Shown here piece by piece: positions 15,210-22,814 of a stretch of 28,576 nt of DNA. The position numbers were made by a program, and so were the translations under genes. Position 1 is the stretch's first letter. Each line of letters starts with the position of its first letter. Under the pieces are notes generated by a model. It worked only from the letters and a program-made list of their open reading frames with translations. It was not told the origin of the DNA and ran no database searches. The stretch is from an uncultured Oribacterium sp. (GTDB lineage: Bacteria > Bacillota > Clostridia > Lachnospirales > Lachnospiraceae): contig CALAOB010000134.1 of NCBI GenBank assembly GCA_937927445.1, positions 1 through 28,576 of the forward strand, in the 5' to 3' direction.

Positions 15210-16118
15210 TTATGCCTCCTCATCTGAATAGTAAACCCAATGCTTCTGGCTGTACTGCAGGATAGCGGTAAAGATCATCAGGATGATGAAGAGTACCCAT
15301 GCCTGTGCACTGGCGAGACCCATATCGTACTTCTTAAATGCGTTGTTGTAGATCAGCAGGGAAACGAGGGTGGTTGCACCACGTGGACCTCCCTGTGTGA
15401 TGATGTACGGTCCGTTGAACTCCTGGAATGCCTGTACGAGCTGTGTGACGAGGTTATAGAAGATAACCGGTGTGATCAGCGGTACGGTGATCGTAAAGAA
15501 CTGTCTCCACTTGCCGGCACCATCGAGGGAAGCGGCCTCATAGAGATCCGGGGATACACCCTTGAGAGCGGCCAGGAAGATGACCATGGTGGAACCGAAC
15601 TGCCATACACGTAAGAGACAGATGATGAACAGCGCGGCAGTCTTGTTCGACAGCCAGTGTGGTCCGGCCACGCCGAAGAAACCGAGAATCATGTTGACGA
15701 TACCGTCATCCTTGAAGATGGCCTTCCAGAGAACCGCGATGGCGACGGAAGAACCGAGGATGGACGGAATATAGTAAACCGTACGGAACATCTTTACACC
15801 CTTGATCTTGAAGTTCAGGATGTAGGCGATGAACAGCGCGAAGACGAGCTTCAGCGGTACGGTCATGAATGAATACTTGAAGGTGGTCATGAAGCCGGTC
15901 TTGATCTTTCGATCGGTAAAGATCTTCACGTAGTTGAATACACCCCACTTGCTGATACCCTCGAAGAGTGATTCATCACTGAAGCTGTAGACCAGCGACG
16001 AAAGGAATGGATATCCCTTAAAAATAAGAAATCCGATCAGCCATGGAAGGATGAAAAGGAGGCCCTTGTTCTCTTTCCAGAACTTGCTCGAAGACTTCAC
16101 TGCTTTTGTATTGGACAT
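15210..16118 (-). CDS. Sugar ABC transporter permease, MalF/LplB type
   Basis: A 302-residue inner-membrane permease of the CUT1 family with about six membrane segments (first at residues 17-38, LLFILPWLIGFLIFKGYPF) and the EAA loop EAASLDGAGKWRQFFTITVPLITP near 215-238. It pairs with the MalG-type permease directly downstream (2-nt gap). The ATG at 16118 has only a modest GGGGT-type ribosome binding site. It follows the solute-binding protein gene by 57 nt; that gap holds a small weak hairpin with a T6 run on the minus strand, which might lower permease expression relative to the lipoprotein. Confidence 0.92.
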   Translation of the reverse strand: MSNTKAVKSSSKFWKENKGLLFILPWLIGFLIFKGYPFLSSLVYSFSDESLFEGISKWGVFNYVKIFTDRKIKTGFMTTFKYSFMTVPLKLVFALFIAYILNFKIKGVKMFRTVYYIPSILGSSVAIAVLWKAIFKDDGIVNMILGFFGVAGPHWLSNKTAALFIICLLRVWQFGSTMVIFLAALKGVSPDLYEAASLDGAGKWRQFFTITVPLITPVIFYNLVTQLVQAFQEFNGPYIITQGGPRGATTLVSLLIYNNAFKKYDMGLASAQAWVLFIILMIFTAILQYSQKHWVYYSDEEA

Positions 16119-16175
16119 AATGTCTACCCCATAAAAAACGGTAAATGGTTACGATTTCACATGCTGTGCATCGGA

Positions 16176-17549
16176 TTAAGCCTTGGAAGCCTCAACCTCA
16201 TCGACGGCATCGATCATCTCCTGTGCGAGATCCTTGGAATCCTCATTGTCATAGGACATGTTGTTCATGATCTCCTGGTAAGCACCCTCTGCGTCATCCT
16301 TGAGCGCAGAATCCTCATAGTACGGAGAAAGCTTGAACGGAGCGTTTGCAGAAGCAAGCTGGTTTGCATCGTATACGAGACCCTCGAGCATACCCTCGGA
16401 CTTCAGTGTCTCCTGTGCTGCCTTGGAAGCCGGAATACCTCTCTCAAGAGCGAGTGTCTTCACGCCGTCACCGTTCAGCATGTAGTTAAGAAGCTTGGCT
16501 GCCTCTGCCTGGTGCTGGGAGTTCGGGGAAATCGCAAAACCCATGGAAACCTTAAAAACGGTTGCCGGTGTGCCATAATCTGCCGGATACTCACCGATCA
16601 CGAGCTCCTGGTTCTCATCGAGGGCCTTCTGCATCTTCTTTACAGAGGAGTCCCACTCGATCAGACCTGCATAGTGGCCATCGATGTAGTTCGGGTTCTT
16701 ATCGAGAGAATCGGCACCATCGCCCTTCAGCTTCTCCTGTGTCGGGATCACGTGGTTCTCCTCGAGGCTCTTCAGGAAATCGAAGCCATCCGCGAGCTCA
16801 TCCACAGTGTAGTTCAGCTGGCCGTCCTCTACCCATGCCTTGTTGTACTTCTCCTGCATATAGTAAGTGAGAAGGATGGTCAGGTCGAGTGTGCTGCATG
16901 CCATCGGATAGTAATCATCACCGAGCTTCTCCTTGAAGACAGGGCCTGCTGCGAGGAGGTCTGCGAAGCTCTTCGGAACATCGAGGCCGGCCTTCTCATA
17001 GGTTGCCTTGTTGTAGTAGAATACACGGCCGGTCGAAGCAACCGGAACACCGAGTACATGGCCATCGATGGTCATCATGTCTACGAGGGACTGATCATAC
17101 TGGGAAAGATCGAAGTCCGGAAGGGTCTGGATATCGACGAAACGGGTTCCATCCGGGCTGAACTGCCACAGCCAGTTCCAGTTGATCTGGAAGAGATCCG
17201 GCTCGGAGTTACCGGCGATCTGAGTTGCGATCTTATCCTGCCAGCCGGACCATGCGCCGTACTCGGACTCGACCTTCACACCAGGATTGGCTGCCATATA
17301 CTCATCGAGCGCCTGGAGGGTTGCGTTATGTCTGGAATCACCGCCCCACCATGAAATACGAAGTGTTACATCGCCACTGGAAGCCTCCTGCGCAGCTGCG
17401 GTCGTCGCAGCAGCAGCCTCCGCTGCCTTTGTGGTCTCCGCTGCGGCCTGTGTGGTGGATCCGGAATCAGAAGAACCACATGCGGCAAGTCCGAGCACCA
17501 TGGATGCGGCGAGTGAACCCGCAAGTACCTTTGTGAATGACTTTTTCAT
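16176..17549 (-). CDS. Extracellular solute-binding lipoprotein of the pectic oligosaccharide ABC transporter
   Basis: A 457-residue family 1 extracellular solute-binding protein. The N-terminus has a lipoprotein signal with positive MKKSFTK, a hydrophobic core and the lipobox LAAC (Cys at residue 24), then a low-complexity Ala/Thr/Glu-rich linker to about residue 58, and the binding domain starting VTLRISWWGGDSRHNATL. It should be anchored outside the cell membrane and deliver sugar to the two permeases. The ATG at 17549 has a perfect AGGAGG at 7 nt, and a 7-bp GGAGCTG/CAGCTCC hairpin lies just upstream, as often seen before highly expressed binding-protein genes. Ligand is inferred from neighbours: oligogalacturonides, saturated or unsaturated. 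Confidence 0.92.
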   Translation of the reverse strand: MKKSFTKVLAGSLAASMVLGLAACGSSDSGSTTQAAAETTKAAEAAAATTAAAQEASSGDVTLRISWWGGDSRHNATLQALDEYMAANPGVKVESEYGAWSGWQDKIATQIAGNSEPDLFQINWNWLWQFSPDGTRFVDIQTLPDFDLSQYDQSLVDMMTIDGHVLGVPVASTGRVFYYNKATYEKAGLDVPKSFADLLAAGPVFKEKLGDDYYPMACSTLDLTILLTYYMQEKYNKAWVEDGQLNYTVDELADGFDFLKSLEENHVIPTQEKLKGDGADSLDKNPNYIDGHYAGLIEWDSSVKKMQKALDENQELVIGEYPADYGTPATVFKVSMGFAISPNSQHQAEAAKLLNYMLNGDGVKTLALERGIPASKAAQETLKSEGMLEGLVYDANQLASANAPFKLSPYYEDSALKDDAEGAYQEIMNNMSYDNEDSKDLAQEMIDAVDEVEASKA

Positions 17550-17562
17550 TTTTACCTCCTTG

Positions 17563-17581
17563 GGAGCTGCTCTGCAGCTCC
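17563..17581. repeat. Small hairpin before the binding-protein gene
   Basis: GGAGCTG and CAGCTCC with a 5-nt loop, immediately upstream of the AGGAGG of the solute-binding protein gene. No T-run. Possible mRNA processing or 5'-stabilising element separating the GH28 and lipoprotein messages. Confidence 0.45.
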
Positions 17582-17624
17582 TTTATATAAAGACCTTTCG
17601 GCCCAGGTTAACATTTTTATGGTC

Positions 17625-19199
17625 TCAGTTGATCGAGACATGGACGCTGTCATAATCCAGCACATCCTGCAGCACCGGCTCGGTATCATCGGATCCTGTG
17701 ATCTCGACATTCTCGAGGGTGAGTCGCTTTACATTTCTCGCGTAGATGGCTCTTCCGCTCATCTCCGGGAAGTGATCCATCATGATGGTCTGGCGCGGCT
17801 TTCTCTCCGATTTCGGAAGGAAGTCGAGCTTTATATTCTTGAGAACGATGTTCTCGATGTAGCGTTCCGGTAATCCATACGCCACCAGCATACAGGCATC
17901 GGCGCCGGTACACGTGATGTTCTCGGCCCGGATCGTTCCGATCGTCGGTGTCTTGTCATCCACCGGATGGAAGTCCTGATTCTGTACGTAGTCGCTGTGA
18001 CCGTCCGGATCACAGAAGTAGAACATGTTGAAGGTGAACGGCATGTGCACATCCTTCATGATGATGTCGTGGAAATATACGCCATCATACAGTGTTTCCG
18101 GTCCACGCCCGCGGCGGGTCTTGATGCGAAGTCCCCGGTCTGTCCCATCGAAGATGCACTGTGCGGCCTCGACGTTGATGACACCCCCGGCGGCTTCGGA
18201 GCCAACCGTCACGCTGCCGTGTCCTCTCTCGAGGAAGGAGTTGCGAATCGTGAAGTGATCCGAGATCTTATGATGGTTCTGACTCATGTAGTACTTGCCG
18301 GACTTCAGGGCGATACAGTCATCGCCGACGGAGATCTTCGTACCGAGGATCAGGATGTCATCACAGCTCTCCGGATCGAAGCCGTCCGTATTCGGTGAAT
18401 CGGATGGGTTCCAGATCGTGATGTTGTACACGCCGATATGATCGGTATAGTACGGATGCACTGTCCAGCTCGGGGAATTCTTCACCGTGATGGACTGGAG
18501 CCGTACATGACGGCAGTGGTTCAGGAAGATGGTATTCGGACGCCATGCGGTCCGCATCACCTTCGGATTCTGCCACCAGTCACCCTCCGCGCCGCTGCCA
18601 TCGATGTGGCCCCGGCCGACGATGTCGAAGTGCTCTGCATCGATCGCCGAAATGAGGGAGGCGAAGGAGGTCTCCGGGTTTCCTTCCCAGCTCGCGAGAT
18701 TATACTCGCTCGTTCCATCTGTCGTCTTCGTCATACCCGGCATCAGCGGGTAGTGATTCCGATCCGGATCACCCTTCAGCACCGCGCCCTCATCGAGCCA
18801 TAAGCTCATGTAGCTCTTCAGGAAGAGCGGTCTCGACAGGTAGGTTCCTGCCGGCACATACACGGTTCCGTCCTTCGGGCAGGCACTGATCGCCGCCTGC
18901 AGGTAGATCGTATCATCCGTCTCGCCGTCGCCATGGGCACCGAAGTTCCGGACATCGAGCAGTACGGACTCGGCTTCCGTATGGAAGGACTGTGTCTCCT
19001 CTGCATCCTCTGTCTTCAGGCTCAGGGTATAGTCGCTGTCTGGCTGGAGACCATCAATCGTGAGGACGTTCAGCTTCGAGTGTGCACGTTCCTCACCATT
19101 CAGGAGTACGCTGTACTCCTCCGATGCGTAGCAGATCGTCTGATTGTCACATTCGATGGTGACGCTCCGCTTAAACACCGCTCTGATTGTGAATTTCAT
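17625..19199 (-). CDS. GH28 polygalacturonase, probably cytoplasmic exo-acting
   Basis: A 524-residue glycoside hydrolase family 28 enzyme, a right-handed beta-helix that hydrolyses alpha-1,4-galacturonan. All four family motifs are present: NTDG at 270-273, GDD at 292-294, GHG at 326-328 and RIK at 358-360. Residues 1-80 form a beta-rich fibronectin-like N-terminal part, and the helix domain opens with VRNFGAHGDGETDD. Such an N-terminal domain is common in bacterial exo-polygalacturonases, so exo action on short oligomers is likely. No signal peptide is visible, in keeping with acting on imported material. The ATG at 19199 follows GGAG at 7-8 nt. First gene of the GH28–ABC–GH105 operon, divergent from the methylesterase gene. 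Confidence 0.93.
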   Translation of the reverse strand: MKFTIRAVFKRSVTIECDNQTICYASEEYSVLLNGEERAHSKLNVLTIDGLQPDSDYTLSLKTEDAEETQSFHTEAESVLLDVRNFGAHGDGETDDTIYLQAAISACPKDGTVYVPAGTYLSRPLFLKSYMSLWLDEGAVLKGDPDRNHYPLMPGMTKTTDGTSEYNLASWEGNPETSFASLISAIDAEHFDIVGRGHIDGSGAEGDWWQNPKVMRTAWRPNTIFLNHCRHVRLQSITVKNSPSWTVHPYYTDHIGVYNITIWNPSDSPNTDGFDPESCDDILILGTKISVGDDCIALKSGKYYMSQNHHKISDHFTIRNSFLERGHGSVTVGSEAAGGVINVEAAQCIFDGTDRGLRIKTRRGRGPETLYDGVYFHDIIMKDVHMPFTFNMFYFCDPDGHSDYVQNQDFHPVDDKTPTIGTIRAENITCTGADACMLVAYGLPERYIENIVLKNIKLDFLPKSERKPRQTIMMDHFPEMSGRAIYARNVKRLTLENVEITGSDDTEPVLQDVLDYDSVHVSIN

Positions 19200-19370
19200 G
19201 TCTCTTCTCCTGTATTCAACTAGCTAAATTTTTAACGTTATGAAATATCACCAACAAGCTTCTTAACTTGGCTTAAGTATACGAACAAATATCATAGAAT
19301 GCTTATATAAAAGGACCTTTTTTTCCTGTACTTATCCAATCGGATACTCATTTACACCTTTTGCCTCATT

Positions 19371-19384
19371 TGTAAGCGCTTTTT
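19371..19384. promoter_or_regulatory. cre-like catabolite control site
   Basis: TGTAAGCGCTTTTT matches the CcpA site consensus TGWAANCGNTNNCA at the core and left half but lacks the final CA. It lies 24 bp before the -35 of the methylesterase promoter and upstream of the GH28 operon, a sensible place for carbon catabolite repression. Confidence 0.45.
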
Positions 19385-19407
19385 TATAAAATTTGATATC
19401 CGAAAAC

Positions 19408-19435
19408 TTGAGCAAGTAGAATAAAGTTCTATAAT
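19408..19435 (+). promoter_or_regulatory. Promoter of the pectin methylesterase gene
   Basis: TTGAGC (19408-19413), 16-nt spacer, perfect TATAAT (19430-19435). Predicted start near 19442, giving a leader of about 87 nt before the GTG start. Confidence 0.7.
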
Positions 19436-19528
19436 AGAAGGGGCAATGCTTAAGAAATTTATACAAATGGCGCTGCCAGAATGCGTGAAAACCGCTGATT
19501 TCGACGGCAGGCCACGAAAGGAGTCTCT

Positions 19529-20614
19529 GTGCTTATTGTATCCAATAGTAAAAATGATGCGTCCCACGGCACGGCACGAAGCATGCTTTATAATAAAGAA
19601 AGAACCGGCGCCGACCACGAAACGGGGTCGGCTGTATTCCCGAGCATCCAGGCTGCCGTCGATGCGGCCGACGCAGCCTGTAAGAAGGCCCTGCAGTGTG
19701 GGGAGAGCTGGACCGGTGAAACGATCCTGATTTCAAAGGGCGTCTACCACGAGCGTGTCACCATCACCACACCGGGCCTGACACTTCTCGGGGAAGGTGC
19801 GACGGAAACGATCATCTCTTACGGTCTCTATGGTTTTATGCCCTCCCCGGACATCGGAAAGCTCGGCACCTTCCGAAGCTACACGATGCTCATCGATGCC
19901 GACCGAGTGACACTCCGCGATCTCGGCATCGAAAACACGGCCGGTGCCGGCCCCGACATCGGACAGGCGATCGCCCTCTATGCGGATGGTGACGAACTCT
20001 GCTTCGACCACATTGCCCTCCTCGGCTGGCAGGACACGCTCTTTACCGGGCCACTGCCGCCGAAGGAGATCGAGAAAAACGGTTTCATCGGTCCGAAGCA
20101 GTTCGCACCGCGTCGAAACGGACGGCAGTACTATCACGACTGCCATATCGAGGGGGACATCGACTTCATCTTCGGCTCGGCGACCGCCTTCTTCGATCAC
20201 TGCACGATTTACCAGAAGGATCGTCGGAAGCTGCTGCGGACGGCCGAAGCACTCAGCTACGCCACCGCGGCGTCCACAGCGGAAGGACAGCGCTACGGCT
20301 ATGTCTTCGACCACTGCCGCTTCCTCTCCGACTGTCCGGCGGGCAGCTGCTATCTGGGACGGCCATGGCGGAACTTCGCACGCGTTGCCATCCTCCACTC
20401 CTGGCTCGGCCCGCAGATCCATCCGGACGGCTTCCATAACTGGGGAAAGGCCGAGGCCGAGGGCAGCGTCGTATTCTGTGAGTATCAGAACGAAGGGCCG
20501 GGTGCCGCGCATGCGCAGCGTGCCCGCTTCGTAAAAGAGCTGAGCGACGAGGAAGCCACGGAATATACCTGTGAAAAGGTCGTGCCTTTTGCAGTAAAGA
20601 AGGGAAAAGTATGA
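19529..20614 (+). CDS. Pectin methylesterase (CE8), no signal peptide
   Basis: A 361-residue carbohydrate esterase family 8 enzyme that removes methyl groups from the galacturonate units of pectin, releasing methanol. A beta-helix protein with the family signatures GETILISKGVYHERVTI near 63-79, QAIALYADGD at 146-155, WQDTLF at 167-172 (D169), EGDIDFIFG at 208-216 (D212) and LGRPW at 276-280 (R278): the two catalytic Asp and the Arg are all present. The N-terminus is hydrophilic, so the protein should be cytoplasmic. Start is a GTG at 19529 with AAAGGAG 5 nt upstream; no better ATG lies near it. Single plus-strand gene, divergent from the GH28 operon. Confidence 0.93.
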   Translation: MLIVSNSKNDASHGTARSMLYNKERTGADHETGSAVFPSIQAAVDAADAACKKALQCGESWTGETILISKGVYHERVTITTPGLTLLGEGATETIISYGLYGFMPSPDIGKLGTFRSYTMLIDADRVTLRDLGIENTAGAGPDIGQAIALYADGDELCFDHIALLGWQDTLFTGPLPPKEIEKNGFIGPKQFAPRRNGRQYYHDCHIEGDIDFIFGSATAFFDHCTIYQKDRRKLLRTAEALSYATAASTAEGQRYGYVFDHCRFLSDCPAGSCYLGRPWRNFARVAILHSWLGPQIHPDGFHNWGKAEAEGSVVFCEYQNEGPGAAHAQRARFVKELSDEEATEYTCEKVVPFAVKKGKV

Positions 20615-20620
20615 TATACT
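20612..20620 (+). promoter_or_regulatory. Extended -10 promoter upstream of phosphofructokinase
   Basis: TGATATACT at 20612-20620: the TGA is also the stop codon of the methylesterase gene. No good -35 at 17 nt. It would give a leader of about 135 nt that contains a GGTAC/GTACC hairpin (about 20665-20677) and CCATGC/GCATGG arms (20712-20741), the latter just before the ribosome binding site. Confidence 0.5.
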
Positions 20621-20762
20621 GACAAATCGGGGCCTGCATCGCGCAGTTCTGCAGAAATTCATCGTCGGTACAGAGTACCGGGCCCGTCCGAATCATCATA
20701 TACAGTTTATGCCATGCTCCGGGCCATCTTCCGCGGGCATGGACAGTTTTGAAGGAGAAGCT

Positions 20763-21995
20763 ATGGGAAAGAAGCTTTTAGTTGCGCAGTCCGGTGGACC
20801 GACGTCCGCCATCAACGCCACACTGGCCGGCATCATCGAGGCCGCCCTCCGAAATCCGGAGGTGAGTGAGGTGCTCGGTGCACGCTATGGTATCCAGGGC
20901 GTACTGCGTGAACAGTTCCTGAATCTGAGCGGCATCGAACACATCGAAGACATGCTCGACACACTGGCCGTGACCCCGGCCGCTGCACTCGGCTCCTGCC
21001 GTTTCAAGCTGAAGGATCCGGCACAGGACCCGTCGGAGTTCGAGGCGCTCATCCGCATCTTCCAGAAGCACGAGATCGGCTACTTCGTCTATATCGGCGG
21101 CAACGACTCGATGGATACTGTCTGGAAGCTCTCGGATTATATTAAGAAGCATCACATCCCGGACATCGTCGTGGTCGGCGCACCGAAGACCATCGATAAC
21201 GACCTCTATGGTATCGATCACTGCCCGGGCTTCGGCTCTGCCGCGAAGTATATCGCGACCTCCATCTCTGAGCTGGAGCGTGAGCTCGAGGTATACGATA
21301 CACCGTACGTCATCGTCGTCGAGATGATGGGCCGGAATGCCGGCTGGCTGACGGCGGCGGCGGCCCTCGCCGAGAACGCAAACAGCAATGTTCCGTATCT
21401 CATCTATCTCGAGGAGCGTCCGTTCGATCTCAATGACTTCATCTCCGATCTCCGGGGGGAGCTCGCGGTCGGCAAGGATGTCATCGTCGCCATCAGTGAG
21501 GGTATCCGTGACCGCAGCGGCAAGATGATCTGCGACTATGCGGATCGTGACCAGTCGAAGGACGCCTTCGGCCACACCATCGCAACCGGCGCCGGCAAGG
21601 TGCTGGAGAACGCGATCCGCTCGAACATCGGCTGCAAGGTGCGCTACATCGAGCTGAATCTCCTGCAGCGCTGTGCAGGCCATCTCCTCTCCGAGACCGA
21701 CATCACGGAGTCGACCGAACTCGGTCGTAATGCCGTCCGCCTCGCTGTCGATGGACAGAATGGCGTGATGTCAACGCTGACCCGTACTTCGAATCACCCG
21801 TACAGTGTCGCCTACGGTGCCGCAGATATCGCCGACATCGCGGATCGGGAGAAGAAGGTACCGGACAGCTGGATCACCTCCGAGGGCAACGGCGTCACCG
21901 AAGAGATGCTCGAGTACCTGCGTCCGCTCGTACAGGGCGAGCGCTCCTGTAAGTTCGAAAATGGTATTCCGAAATACGTCGTTTTCGATAAATAA
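20763..21995 (+). CDS. pfp: 6-phosphofructokinase, PPi-dependent type by signature
   Basis: A 410-residue phosphofructokinase of the long PPi-type clade; phosphorylates fructose 6-phosphate, reversibly if PPi is the donor. Seen: nucleotide/PPi loop AQSGGPTSAIN at 8-18, YIGGNDSMDT at 110-119 and PKTIDND at 141-147, MGRNAGW near 196-202. Lys in PKTIDND and Asp after the GGN are the residues that mark PPi-dependent enzymes (ATP enzymes have Gly at both). The GGD Asp of most relatives is Asn here. The ATG at 20763 follows GGAG at 5 nt; the open frame reaches further upstream without a start site. Monocistronic, with its own promoter and a strong terminator. Donor specificity is inferred from signature residues, not proven. 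Confidence 0.9.
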   Translation: MGKKLLVAQSGGPTSAINATLAGIIEAALRNPEVSEVLGARYGIQGVLREQFLNLSGIEHIEDMLDTLAVTPAAALGSCRFKLKDPAQDPSEFEALIRIFQKHEIGYFVYIGGNDSMDTVWKLSDYIKKHHIPDIVVVGAPKTIDNDLYGIDHCPGFGSAAKYIATSISELERELEVYDTPYVIVVEMMGRNAGWLTAAAALAENANSNVPYLIYLEERPFDLNDFISDLRGELAVGKDVIVAISEGIRDRSGKMICDYADRDQSKDAFGHTIATGAGKVLENAIRSNIGCKVRYIELNLLQRCAGHLLSETDITESTELGRNAVRLAVDGQNGVMSTLTRTSNHPYSVAYGAADIADIADREKKVPDSWITSEGNGVTEEMLEYLRPLVQGERSCKFENGIPKYVVFDK

Positions 21996-22002
21996 AGACC
22001 TG

Positions 22003-22040
22003 AAAAAGGGGCTGTCGCACGAGCGACAGCCCCTTTTGAT
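22003..22040. terminator. Bidirectional intrinsic terminator between pfp and transaldolase
   Basis: GGGGCTGTCGC and GCGACAGCCCC (11 bp perfect, ACGA loop) flanked by A5 on the left and T4 on the right. It serves the convergent pfp and transketolase-transaldolase transcripts. Confidence 0.92.
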
Positions 22041-22044
22041 TTCA

Positions 22045-22707
22045 TCAGTTCTGTTTCCCGAATACCGCTTCATAGTCCTTCTGGAAACGCTCGATACCGA
22101 TATCAGTCAGCGGATGCTTCACCATCTGAAGAAGAACCTTATACGGAACGGTGGCGATATCTGCACCGGTCTTCGCGCACTCGACGATATGCATCGGATG
22201 ACGGACGGAGGCACAGATCACTTCGGTCTCGATGTCCGGATACATCTGGAAGATATCCTCGATGTCCTGGATCAGGGCGATGCCGTCGGTGGAGATATCA
22301 TCGAGGCGGCCCAGGAACGGGGACACGTAGGTCGCACCGGCCCGTGCGGCGAGCAGTGCCTGGGATGCGGAGAATACCAGGGTCACATTCGTGTGGATGC
22401 CTTCCGCAGAGAGTACCTTGACGGCTTTCAGGCCTTCGGTGGTCATCGGAATCTTCACCACCATGTTCTTGTGAATCTTCGCGATCTCACGGCTCTCAGC
22501 GATCATGCCCTCGGCATCGGTCGTGCTGGCCTTCACCTCACCGGAGATCGGACCGTCGACGATCTCTGTGATCTCCTTCAGGGTCTCCATGTAATCCCGG
22601 CCTTCCTTCGCGATCAGCGAAGGATTGGTGGTGACACCGGCGATGATGCCCATGTCATTTGCTTCACGAATCTCATCTACATTTGCTGTATCGATAAAAA
22701 ATCTCAT
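22045..22707 (-). CDS. tal: Transaldolase (TalC type)
   Basis: A 220-residue small transaldolase of the pentose phosphate pathway, a Schiff-base TIM barrel. The lysine is K85 in VVKIPMT; FIDTANVDEIREA opens the protein and GVTTNPS follows. Two residues separate transaldolases from fructose 6-phosphate aldolases in this subfamily: here E57 (Gln in the aldolase) and F131 in SPFLGR (Tyr in the aldolase), so transaldolase is the better call. The ATG at 22707 follows AGGAGG at 8 nt; a GTG three codons earlier lies too close to the ribosome binding site. It follows transketolase by 107 nt in the same direction, with small hairpins between. Confidence 0.9.
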   Translation of the reverse strand: MRFFIDTANVDEIREANDMGIIAGVTTNPSLIAKEGRDYMETLKEITEIVDGPISGEVKASTTDAEGMIAESREIAKIHKNMVVKIPMTTEGLKAVKVLSAEGIHTNVTLVFSASQALLAARAGATYVSPFLGRLDDISTDGIALIQDIEDIFQMYPDIETEVICASVRHPMHIVECAKTGADIATVPYKVLLQMVKHPLTDIGIERFQKDYEAVFGKQN

Positions 22708-22729
22708 ACGCTTCACCTCCTGATGAACG

Positions 22730-22738
22730 TTTATACCA
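22730..22738 (-). promoter_or_regulatory. Possible internal extended -10 promoter for tal
   Basis: Minus strand TGGTATAAA, with no good -35, about 25 nt before the tal start. It might add transaldolase transcripts independent of transketolase. Confidence 0.35.
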
Positions 22739-22814
22739 CGGCGGCCGGGCGAAGTGATGTCTGCCTTCGAAAGGCATGTCCCACCTCGCCGGTGGCGCAG
22801 GATCTGAAATCAAA

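Larger units (their letters stand above)
19200..19528. promoter_or_regulatory. Divergent control region between GH28 and pectin methylesterase genes
   Basis: A 329-bp AT-rich region with no gene. It holds the plus-strand promoter at 19408-19435, a cre-like site at 19371, a TATCC-AATC-GGATA palindrome (19333-19346), and a CTTAA-n6-TTAAG repeat (19262-19277). The minus-strand promoter for GH28 is unclear: TATAAG at about 19306-19301 is a possible -10 without a good -35, which would fit activation by the AraC regulator. Confidence 0.6.

Noticed and set aside
19352..19618. 88-codon minus-strand frame across the pectin control region
   Set aside because: No ribosome binding site, no domain, and it overlaps the promoter and start of the methylesterase gene.
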